Made by a program: the position numbers and the translations under genes
The notes under the pieces: generated by a model
What the model saw: only the letters and a program-made list of their open reading frames with translations
What the model was told of the DNA's origin: nothing
The model's database searches: none
Shown here: positions 55,931 through 64,000 of the stretch, piece by piece
Numbering within the stretch: position 1 is the stretch's first letter
Layout: each line of letters opens with the position of its first letter
Assembly (NCBI GenBank): GCA_032622095.1
Contig: CP136061.1
Location: forward strand, 215,230,373 to 215,294,372
Direction: 5' to 3'
From: Siphonodentalium dalli
Taxonomy: Eukaryota > Mollusca > Scaphopoda > Gadilida > Siphonodentaliidae
DNA length: 64,000 nucleotides

Positions 55931-56060
55931 CCTTCCACAGAATGTAGGGCGAAAATGATCCAACTACAATGATGCCACGTGGCACGCTTTTGCCAAAACA
56001 GCCGGTAGTGATCCGCATCGTGACCGGTGGTAATCCGGATCGGTAAAACGGTGTGTGTTC
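55926..56060 (-). repeat. Inverted partner of repeat 49345-49490
   Basis: See the first copy for shared text. It meets the LINE 3 relic at its left side. Confidence 0.7.
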
Positions 56061-56599
56061 CTTGGGTCAAAATACTGGGGGATGCAATTTTTCGTTACAA
56101 AATCGCACTTTTACGCGAAACCATAACAGCCACGAAGCTCTCCTTGTGGAGTTTCCTTGTGCCGACACTAGTTCATCTAAAAAAAACGCAACATTCAAAA
56201 TAATCACGTTATGTACTTCACTGTAAAATCAAGCCTGTTCTCGAGAAAATAACCACAATTCGTTTTTTTTATTTGCGCGAAATCAGTTCATATTGGCATT
56301 ATGTTTGAAAACTCAAATACGCTCTATATGGACCTAAACTGTGGTTTTTAAAACAGCCCCATTTGGAAATATTTAAATATAAAATAAGCATGTATTGTGC
56401 TTATTTTTAAGAAAACAGACTGGAAAATAACACGAATAAACCAACTCACGGCCTACCATAATTATGAACGGTCTTTATACTGGGTTTTCATTGTGGATGG
56501 AGCCATCCAACGGAATAACATGATTACGTCAACTGAGGGCTTAGTTCAGAATCAAATAAGTCCAATATTAACACATTTGAATATTTATCTATTTATATA
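56061..56599. other. Dispersed repeat O and unassigned sequence
   Basis: 56120-56180 (CATAACAGCCACGAAGCTCT, CCTTGTGCCGACACTAGTTC) is the second copy of the phrase at 48690-48760. The rest is AT-rich and unassigned. Confidence 0.45.
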
Positions 56600-57130
56600 T
56601 GCTCCAACACCTTATGAGGGAAGAAGGCCCCAAGCGACCCCTAATTCCCCTTTGATGACATTAGGAATGGTATAGGTATGTGAACTTTTTATATGTCACT
56701 TTAATAACAAAAATAGTAGCGCTCCAGGATTGAGACATCAATTCTTTGGACCGGGATGTTGTAATATGCATATATACGGAAAGAGGATTTTTCTTCATTT
56801 TTCGAGTCGATATAGGCCAATCATATGAGGGAAGCAAGCCCCCCCCCCCAGTAACCCCTAAATACCATTTTATGGTACAGATATGTGCAGGAGATGTCAC
56901 TTTACTTAAATATACTTTTTTACCCAATTTTAAGTCAATTAGTACACCATGTGAGGGAAGCAAGCCCCCAGGGACCCCTAATTCCATTTTTATGACCATG
57001 GAAATGCTATGTATCTGTGCAGGAGATGTCCCTTTAATCAAATATAGGCTAGTAGAGCTCCGGGGTGAGACACATATCCATGGGGCAGGGATGCTGATTT
57101 GCATTTGGAAATATGTTTGGACATTTTGGA
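56600..57130. repeat. Imperfect tandem repeat with ATGAGGGAAGCAAGCCCC phrases
   Basis: The phrase occurs near 56613, 56826 and 56951, each followed by ACCCCTAATTCC-like text. GTGCAGGAGATGTC occurs near 56885 and 57018. The overlapping open frames on both strands (136 and 147 codons) follow this repeat and have no domain. Confidence 0.55.
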
Positions 57131-57148
57131 GGGGTCAAGGGCATGGTT

Positions 57149-57406
57149 TTACATGACATGACATGGTGAGAATGATGGTGAAAATGATCTAGTTTTTTTG
57201 TTAGTTTTCTCTCTCTTCTTTTTCGTATTGGATGAGGATGCTGTTGTTGTCTGTTGGGTGCTGGAGGCTGCTCGAATCAGTGCTTGTAACTGATCGTTTA
57301 GATATTTCGAAGTTCGGTCAAGGAGCAATATATATTGGCTAGTATTGTTATATATAGCAACAGCTATCGATGAACGTTCACACATGCATAGTATTCCTGA
57401 TAACAA
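57149..57406 (-). other. Open frame of 85 codons, not recognised
   Basis: The middle (DRTSKYLNDQLQALIRAASS) could be a coiled or helical segment and is followed by a Thr/Ser run and a Lys-rich tail. No family was recognised and no splice sites or promoter support it, so it may be chance. Confidence 0.2.
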
Positions 57407-57409
57407 TAG

Positions 57410-57723
57410 ATTTTCGTCGGGTCAGTTTGTCCACCCGAGGTGACCTTGAAACGGGTAGCCACAAATGGGCGATATCTCGGTAGTCAGCGGTGACATCGAT
57501 GTGAAATTTGTTATGTATGGTCAACTCGGGACGGGAAATATTTTTGTCCGGTTATTTTGTCCACCCAACATGACCTTGACACGGGTACCCGCAAATGACC
57601 TTGGGCGATATTTCGGGCATCAGCGGTGACAGCGCGACGTACGGGGTTACCTTGAAAAACAAAAATTAATGGATCGACCAAAGCCATGGGACCAATCCCG
57701 CCAGTGGCGGACTAATCTGCTAG
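57410..57723 (+). mobile_element. Helitron 3' end, unit 1 (5' end not found)
   Basis: The end has a hairpin (CCGCCAGTGGCGG, 57698-57710), nine bases, then CTAG (57720-57723) followed by T, which is the Helitron terminus pattern. About 300 bp before it match 58565-58892 (GACCTTGAAACGGGTA, CAGCGGTGAC, AAAATTAATGGATCGACCAA). Confidence 0.7.
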
Positions 57724-58268
57724 TCTCATATATATTTTGAAGACCTCTGTTTGTTTGTTTGTTTGTTTGTTTGTCTGTCTGTCTGTCATTTATACAAATC
57801 TACGATTCTCGACAGATCGGGACGAAACTTGGTACGTGTGTGTAGTTTGACCGGGCGGTGAACGTTGTCGTATTGGCGAGCCCGTGCGGCGCCCGCTTCG
57901 CGCATGCGCAGACGAGATCTCGGAAACGGGTGGAGCTATCGAATTGAAATTTGCTATGTGAATGTATCTTGCCCCGGATACGAATTTTATCGGGTCGCCG
58001 AGCCCGTGCGACACCAGCTTCGCGCATGCGCAGACGAGATCTTGGAAACGGGTGGAGCTATCGACTTGAAATTTGCTATGTGAATGTATCTTGCCCCGGA
58101 TACGAATTTTATCGGGTCGCCGAGCCCGTGCGACGCCAGCTTCGCGCATGCGCAGACCAGATCTCGGAAACGGGTAGAGCTATCGACTTGAAATTTCGGG
58201 CTGGGTAGAGCTATCGACTTGAAATTTGGTTTTTGAATAGCCCGGACAACGTCGGGCTCATCGGCTAG
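57724..58268 (+). mobile_element. Non-autonomous Helitron, unit 2
   Basis: It starts TCTCATATATATTTTGAAGA directly after the CTAG of unit 1. It ends with a hairpin (AGCCCG-8 nt-CGGGCT, 58239-58258), six bases, then CTAG (58265-58268). Inside are a TTTG/TCTG microsatellite (57748-57788) and a 122-bp tandem repeat. No Rep/helicase frame. Confidence 0.75.
57840..58200 (+). repeat. 122-bp tandem repeat inside Helitron unit 2
   Basis: CTTCGCGCATGCGCAGAC recurs near 57896, 58018 and 58140. Each is followed by GAGATC or AGATCTCGGAAACGGG and GAAATTTGCTATGTG. Frames of 75-119 codons here are repeat artefacts (122 is not a multiple of three, so all frames take turns). Confidence 0.85.
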
Positions 58269-58892
58269 TCTACTATATATTTTGAAACTTCCCTATATAT
58301 ATATACGTGTGTATATCCTTTATAGACTCGAAAACGGCTCGACCGATTGAGCCCAAACTTGCTATCTAAGGGTAAAAAGCCACGGGAAGTGTCATCGCAC
58401 CGCTTCTGATAACGTCCGAGCACTCCTTCACCGTCCCACCGTCCTTGGAATTGATGGGTTAATAACAAAGAGCGTTCGTTTCTGATGTGTCCTTGTTAAA
58501 GAGCGTTTGTATACACGAGTATAAATACGGCTCAATAGAAACTGGGGATATCGAGACGAAATTTCGTACTTAGGGCTTCCAAGGGACGGGAGAGATTTTC
58601 GTCGGGTCAGTTGACCCTGAGATGACCTTGAAACGGGTACCCCCAAATGACCTTGGGCCATATATCGGTCGTCAGCGGTGACCGAGACGTGAAATTTGTT
58701 ATGTATGGTCAACTCGGGACGGGGAATATTTTTGTCGGGTTATTTTGTCCACCCAACATGACCTTGAAACGGGTACCCGCAAATGATAGCATGCTGTCGG
58801 CGTGCCTATACGGGGTTACATTGAAAAACAAAAATTAATGGATCGACCAAAGCCATGGTACCAATCCCGCCAGTGGCGGGCTAATCTGCTAG
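58269..58892 (+). mobile_element. Non-autonomous Helitron, unit 3
   Basis: It starts TCTACTATATATTTTGAAAC right after the CTAG of unit 2. It ends with a hairpin (CCCGCCAGTGGCGGG, 58866-58880) and CTAG (58889-58892) followed by T. Its 3' part equals that of unit 1, and its start equals that of unit 2. Confidence 0.75.
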
Positions 58893-59339
58893 TATTATAT
58901 AAACAAGTAAATTTACATATTTAGTAGGTTCATTTCGGAAACAACTGGCGTCAGTCACTAATTAAATAGCGGATGTTCTTAGTGTTAGTTTTTTTAATTC
59001 GATTTAAAAAAAAAATTAATTACTGAAATTATAAAAAATATTTTTTTTTACGATAAAAAGGGTTACTGAAGCATAATGACGGTCAATCGGCCCTATATAT
59101 AACAGAAACATTGTTTAAAATTATTCTTCAAAATAACATAAATATTTAGTTACTAAACTAAAAAAAAAAATGAATTAAATTTTGTTTACGATAAAAAGGG
59201 GTACTGAAGCATAATCAACGTCGATTGGCCCCATATATAACAGAAACATTGTTTAAAATAATTCTTTATTTATTTGATTATATGAAATATGAAACTAATA
59301 ATAATAAAAGGTGGCAAGTCGATGCCGCTTTGTTAAAGA
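58893..59339. repeat. Short direct repeat in AT-rich sequence
   Basis: ACGATAAAAAGGG-TACTGAAGCATAAT near 59051 and 59190, each followed by CGGTC or CGTCGATTGGCCC and ATATATAACAGAAACATTGT, gives a 140-bp direct duplication. No gene. Confidence 0.6.
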
Positions 59340-59965
59340 AATTTAAAAAAATGTTGAAAAGTCGAAAAGGGTCAATAACTCCGTAAAAAAAAAAATTCCG
59401 TCATCTATATACATGTTGCACATCTCCAATACGTGGGTAACAATACTCTGAAGTTTCAAATATCTACGATCAAAACTGTAGGAGAGTTGATTACACCATG
59501 AAGGTACCGTACCTCTTACAGAAAGTTATAAAAAATGTTGAAATTTTCTAAGTCGAAAAGGGTTAATAACTCTGTCAAAAAAAATAAAATCCGTCATCTA
59601 TATACATGTTGCACATCTTCAATATATGGGCAACAATATTCTAAAGTTTCAAATCTTTGGGATGAAAACTGTAGGAGTTGATTACACCATGAAGGTACCC
59701 TCATACTGAAAATTATAAAAAATGTTGAAATTTTCTAAGTCGAAAAGGGTTAATAACTCTGTCAAAAAATATTTTTTCCGTCATCTATATACATGTTGCA
59801 CATCTTCAATATATGGGCAACAATATTCTGAAGTTGCAAATCTCTGGGATGAAATATGTAGGAGGAGATGATTACACCATGAAGGTACTCAAAAGTGTGA
59901 CGGACGGACGAACGGAGCCCGTTTCTATAGTCCCCCAAAAATAAATTTTTCGGGAGACAATAATG
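59340..59965 (-). repeat. 190-bp tandem repeat ending in a GTCC-type element
   Basis: GTCGAAAAGGGT recurs near 59360, 59551 and 59739, each followed by CCGTCATCTATATACATGTT and ACACCATGAAGGTAC. It ends in ACGGACGGACGAACGGAGCC and CTATAGTCCCCC, the reverse of a GTCC-rich dispersed repeat start. On the minus strand it would begin at 59965. Confidence 0.75.
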
Positions 59966-60029
59966 ACAAAATAACATAACAAATACCACACATACCAAAA
60001 CATGGGACATTTCACATGTTTTTAGGTAG

Positions 60030-60440
60030 TCAAGTGATACCCGAGTCAAGTGATACCCTAATTGGTCAACTGATACCCAAGATGGCCGAGTCATCGGATA
60101 ACTTTTTGAGTCAAATGGTACCTTTTATCAAAAACGTTGATTTAGATACATTCTGAGTGAAATCCGAGACAAGTGATACCTAATTCCGAGTCCAGTGATA
60201 CCCAAGACAAGTGATACCCAATTCCGAGTCAAATATCCTAATTAGGACAACATGACTCTCAAATTAGTCTCAATACATAAACATACACTTCGATTTGACA
60301 AGAGAAATTAGTATTGCTCTTAAAAAATAAAAGGTACCATTAGTCTCAGGAAGGTATCATTTGACTCGAAAAGAAGGTATCAGTTGACTCGAGATTAGGT
60401 ATCACTTGACTTTGTTCATTGAGTATCAGTTGGTTTGGGT
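60030..60440. repeat. Cluster of AAGTGATACC motifs arranged as an inverted field
   Basis: 60030-60240 has GTCAAGTGATACC and variants at least eight times on the plus strand. 60345-60435 has the complement GGTATCANTTGACTC at least five times. The middle is unrelated AT-rich text with one AAGATGGCCGAG. No reading frame. Confidence 0.7.
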
Positions 60441-60689
60441 ATCATTGACCTGACCCACCCATCAGAGAGCGCCTGCGCGTTTTGTCGGAAAGTACACTTG
60501 CGAGAATGGACGGCAGTGACATTACGAGGGAGTGTTTACAACGCAAACAGCATCTCCGTGGCTGAAACGACCCGCAGTCCAATAGGCTTATTGGACCGTC
60601 CCGGGTTATGGATACGCAGTCCAGCAGGCTATGCTAGACCGTCCTGTATTCTAAACCAGAGAAATCCCACAGTCTAATAGGAGTATTGG
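60441..60689. other. Short stretch, nothing recognised
   Basis: The phrase GCAGTCCAATAGGCTTATTG and GACCGTCC is repeated with changes near 60572, 60615 and 60668, a small degenerate tandem. Confidence 0.45.
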
Positions 60690-61540
60690 ACAGGGACGTG
60701 CCTGGAGGGTCTCGTGGGGGGGGGGGGGGGTGTTCACCTGGGGAGTTCCAACTGCACCCCCCTTGAATCAAACCAAACACATGCTGAATTTCATCCCCCC
60801 CACTTGGACCCCAACTACTCCTGTACATACCTAGTAGCCTATTCTGGATGGCTCTTGTACTATAGCCAGATGGAGGAACAGAACCATCATTCTATATACC
60901 CGATATGAGAATTATCTGAACCTAAAATTTGCATAAATTCTAACATCTTGTGGTCTATTCCAGACAAATTCACCCGGCCACGGGGTAGGGACCACAACAC
61001 ACCAGGCCAACAATGGTTTGCCCCATTGTCAGAAAATTTTGCTAGTGTTTGAAATTTCCAACGATGGTTCGGCCTGGTGTGAGAAAATTTTGAAATCTTA
61101 AGAAGAAAATAGTAAAATCCTATCATACAGACTGGCCTCAAGCTTTCCCAGTGTTGGAAATTTCAAACATGACACCTCCACTTAGGTTGTAAAATTTCCA
61201 ACTGATGACCATTTCAGTCCACAGTTTTGACAAAATGTAGGAAAACATTGTTTTCTTAAATTAACTAGCAGTTTTTGACTGGCCACGGGGAAGGGACCTG
61301 GACAGTACACAAGCTTTCCAGCTGTTGTCATTTTCCAATTTGACACCCCCACCAAAGGTTGGAAAATTTCCAACTGATGGCCATTTCAGTCTAAATTGTT
61401 GACCAAAAGTAGGAAAATGTGCAAATGTTGGTCTAAAAACAACACATTCCCCTCTAATAAATTGTTGGAAAATCAAACTACTTGTAAGAACAATTTCAGC
61501 CTATTGTTGGTGTGAGATTTCCAACTAATGTTGTGTCAAG
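60690..61540. mobile_element. Dispersed element L, inverted copy
   Basis: It starts GGGACGTGCCTGGAGGGTCT with a G-run (60717-60731), runs through GGCCTCAAGCTTTCCCAG and repeated TTGGAAATTTCCAAC-like palindromes (near 61045, 61155, 61185, 61362, 61505) and ends ACTAATGTTGTG. The right half is the reverse complement of 37310-37510. No coding capacity. Confidence 0.7.
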
Positions 61541-61835
61541 TATGAAATTTAAATTTAAATCTCAATTTACTGACTAATTCAGGATCAAACAATATTAAAT
61601 GTGTGAATTAAATTTGTGGTCACTTGCAAAAATATAAAATTTAAATTGCAAAAAAAAAAAAAAAAATAATCTCACAAAAACATTTTTATGTTTTCTGGCC
61701 ATTTCATGGTCAAACAATCTCAAATGAGTGAATTGTTTTTTAGTCAAACATGTGGGGGAGGGAGATATCCTGTTACACCGGCTTCCCTATAGAGGTGTGC
61801 CTTTGAATGATTATTACACCCCCACTTTTCAAAGA
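61541..61835. other. AT-rich stretch with a poly-A run
   Basis: A run of 17 A lies near 61650. Two similar phrases (GATCAAACAATATTAAATGT and GGTCAAACAATCTCAAATGA) lie near 61583 and 61710, so it is partly a tandem duplication. Confidence 0.45.
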
Positions 61836-61971
61836 AATAATCGACTCCTTAACCACAGCAGAATTATGGGTAACTTTTCAGAATTTAGTCGGAAATATGG
61901 CTCGTTGCCATTCATCGGATAGCTCTTACAGAGCTGTGGTTAAGGAGTCGATTATTTAGGGCATTACTGTA
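61836..61971. mobile_element. Tc1/mariner-like MITE, family M copy 2 (left-truncated)
   Basis: AATAATCGACTCCTTAACCA on the left, and its complement followed by GGGCATTACTGTA on the right. The outermost left bases are missing. The interior is one GGCTCGTTGCCATTC unit instead of three. Confidence 0.75.
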
Positions 61972-61989
61972 ACTTAGCGAAGGGCCAAT

Positions 61990-62211
61990 TTAACCCTTTC
62001 ATGATGGGAGCTGCGCGGGTGCAGCATTAAAGATGTGCCAATGCATTCTCTTGTATATATGAGTCTCCAATATGGCTACACGGTAAAGGTAAATATTGTT
62101 AGGCCAATGCATTCTCTTATATATGCGAGGCTCCCTATGGAAGACTCGCATATATAAAAAAGAGAATGCATTGGCACAGGGTTTTCGCAAAATTTCAGGA
62201 AGCTGCTGTAA
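61990..62211. mobile_element. piggyBac-like MITE, family A-like, right end lost
   Basis: TTAA at 61990-61993, then CCCTTTCATGATGGGAGC. It holds two palindromic modules, one damaged (62037-62110) and one with a 4-bp insertion (62104-62177). The right terminus does not mirror the left and the element stops at the TTAA of family F. Confidence 0.65.
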
Positions 62212-62676
62212 TTAAAGGCCCACTTAATTTTCGAGCGACCGATTGTTTTTTTATAGTGACTTGATAATTATCAATCTATGCCATAAAATATGATTAAAAT
62301 ACTATGATTAATCACCATTTGGAACATCTGTTTCTCAGAAGATGCCCATAGAGAAATAGAAAACAGCTGAAATCATAGAAAGATTCCCTGTTTTGGTTCC
62401 AGAATTAAAACTATAGATGAATTTTCAATGGAAGGGGAATAACTCTATCTTTAAGATATAGAGTTATTCCCCCTCCATTGGAAATAATACACTTTTTACA
62501 ACAATCTAGATGACAAAAACATGTTGTAAAACAAAACAAAAACAACAGGTTCACAATTTATTACACTGGTTAAGTTGCTAATGCAATGTTTTGGAGCTTC
62601 CTCTTTCAAATGTATATAATATGGCATATATTTAATATAATGTGATCGGGGGTTAGGAAATTAAGTGGGCCTTTAA
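62212..62676. mobile_element. TTAA-flanked MITE, family F copy 2
   Basis: TTAA at 62212-62215 and 62673-62676. The ends AGGCCCACTTAATTTTCG and AAATTAAGTGGGCCT are inverted. A small perfect hairpin (GGGGAATAACTCTATCTTTA and its complement) lies at 62428-62478. Both TTAAs are shared with neighbours. Confidence 0.8.
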
Positions 62677-63484
62677 AGATACAGGCGGCCTTCCATGTGG
62701 GTATAAGTTTTAAAATAGTCACATCCACTAAACCGCCATAAACAGAAATATTATAAAATAGACAGATGTTGTTCTTATACAAATCATATATATCACGTAT
62801 ATTACATGCTATTGTCACGTTTGTACCCTTGGTTATGTAAACAAACATAAAATACGTTACTATTGTTTATAGATAAACACTTGGAACTACCTTATCATCC
62901 AATGAATTCCATTGCGCTGTGGAATGTGTAGATATAATTATTGGCGCAATCAACAATCGCATTCAAATCACACCAAATTTTACTTTAATCGACTCATTCT
63001 ACCCGCTGTCAGTTCAAAATCAAGCTAATCCATGTTACTTCATGATTGGGTGGGAAATGATCAATCAGAAAACGTGTACATAATATAATTGTTCTTGCAG
63101 AGTTGAATATTTTTCAATCCAGTTAGTATTTTCTCCTAATCTATATATGGTCATACTTACCAAATAAGGAATATTACTACGAGTTGTATTGCGAGTTGTA
63201 AGTTGTAGGCGCACCAAATTAGGGGTTTTACAACCGACATATAAAGCGCGCAAATTTAAATAAGGAAATGGCGCAATATCGTGATTCTGCTTATAAACAA
63301 TCTACTACACTTTTTGCGAGAAACTAAACAACAGCCGACCTGTATTTTCTCGGACACATCGGGTGTTTTGTGAATAATATCGCATTCATATCATCACTAT
63401 GCTATATATTCTTGAGGAAGTTATCATAATTTGATAATGTTATTTCTAAATTATAACCTAAACGAAGGCGGCCCGTCCCTTTAA
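62673..63484. mobile_element. TTAA-flanked MITE, family E copy 4
   Basis: TTAA at 62673-62676 and 63481-63484, with ends AGATACAGGCGGCC and GGCGGCCCGTCCCT. It matches copy 2 without the internal tandem repeat and shares its first TTAA with family F copy 2. Confidence 0.8.
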
Positions 63485-63732
63485 AGGGTTTAAAACAAGA
63501 GAATGAAAGAGGTAAAAAGTTTTATTATAAGTGAAAAATAACCCAAGGTTTATTTTTATGTGTACATTATTGAATAGCACCAACTGAGAGTTTCTCTCTC
63601 GATCAACAACAAAAATAAGAAAGAAATAACATACATAGCAGTTTTCAACATGTTGACTGCCAACTACGAGTTATTTTGTACTTTTCACATGGTATTTAAT
63701 TGTTTGTGGCACTCAACATGTTAAAATTTCAG
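63485..63732. other. AT-rich sequence, nothing recognised
   Basis: It ends in a run leading to the candidate acceptor AAAATTTCAG at 63723-63732. Confidence 0.35.
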
Positions 63733-63807
63733 ACCACCATTGTGACAGATGCAGGAACCTACGCCACTAATGTAGTGTCTAAATCGTTGCTTCAGAAGTT
63801 TGGATAG
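63733..63807 (+). CDS. Candidate terminal exon of an unknown gene
   Basis: After the acceptor-like TTTCAG the phase-0 frame reads TTIVTDAGTYATNVVSKSLL and QKFG, then TAG. Its even composition looks coding, unlike the surrounding AT-rich sequence. No upstream exon could be linked: the candidate at 53070-53134 ends in phase 1 and does not fit. No family was recognised. Confidence 0.3.
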   Translation, partial: TTIVTDAGTYATNVVSKSLLQKFG

Positions 63808-64000
63808 TTGCTATCTGCGACTCATGCAGTGGTTGTGCCACATATTTGTTGCGGGAGTTGATACTTATGGTTGAGGTGTGTTTGATGTTAAAAATCGGCA
63901 CACAATCGATACCTATTTTCCTTGTAAATTTCAGTTGTAAATATGAGTTTTAAATTGACTATTGATTCTTGAATGTGCATAGTCAATTTTTACACCTCAC
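63808..64000. other. Window end, nothing recognised
   Basis: AT-rich sequence, possibly 3' UTR of the candidate exon, with no polyadenylation signal before the window ends. Confidence 0.3.

Noticed and set aside
56661-57156. Overlapping 147- and 136-codon frames on opposite strands
   Set aside because: Both run through an imperfect tandem repeat with C-runs and show no domain.
57790-58208. Overlapping frames with RARRPDKIRI-type repeats
   Set aside because: They come from the 122-bp tandem repeat in a Helitron unit. The unit length is not a multiple of three.
1-64000. tRNA, rRNA and snRNA genes
   Set aside because: Scanning by eye for B-box-like GGTTCGANTCC and rRNA cores gave no convincing structure. 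A covariance-model search would be decisive.

Overview
This is an AT-rich animal genomic window. Coding sequence is sparse, split by introns with GT/AG borders, and buried in transposable elements. Several repeat types (LINEs with microsatellite tails, many TTAA-flanked short inverted-repeat elements, Helitron ends, GTCC-rich dispersed repeats, frequent G or C runs) fit a marine invertebrate, probably a mollusc or another lophotrochozoan. That assignment is inference; nothing in the window fixes the species. No bacterial gene layout, CRISPR array, rRNA or tRNA was recognised.

Two host genes can be supported. The first is a plus-strand gene with six exons in the window (6057-30036; its 5' end lies further upstream). 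It encodes a mucin-like type I membrane protein: a Ser/Thr-rich stalk with six 30-residue repeats, a Cys-poor juxtamembrane domain that may be SEA-like, one transmembrane helix and an acidic cytoplasmic tail ending in a possible PDZ ligand. Exon phases match at every junction. The second is a single-exon minus-strand C-type-lectin-like gene (19995-20717) lying inside the last, 12.5 kb intron of the first. A 71-bp satellite begins at its start codon.

The rest is mobile DNA. 1-5000: a large inverted pair carrying AAGATGGC-type motifs. 5197-5597: a TTAA-flanked palindrome-bearing MITE. 9485-16066: motif-cluster elements and MITEs in introns. 17330-23930: nested MITE families. 24664-28790: a broken LINE interrupted by a 1.6 kb element with G-run tips. 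31494-36753: MITEs. 37240-44580: a three-level nest in which a dispersed repeat holds a LINE, and the LINE holds a 4.36 kb foldback element with an 8-bp target duplication. 44801-53870: more TTAA-flanked elements. 55432-55930: relic of a third LINE class. 57400-58892: head-to-tail Helitron ends. 59340-63484: tandem repeats and a chain of MITEs sharing TTAA sites.

The most notable observations are the foldback element nested in a LINE whose frame is restored by removing it, a 69-bp palindromic module shared by different TTAA MITE families, a cluster of 14 ACTTAAGT palindromes inside one inverted-repeat element, and internal empty sites that confirm TTAA targeting. All coordinates outside the long reading frames were placed by eye.
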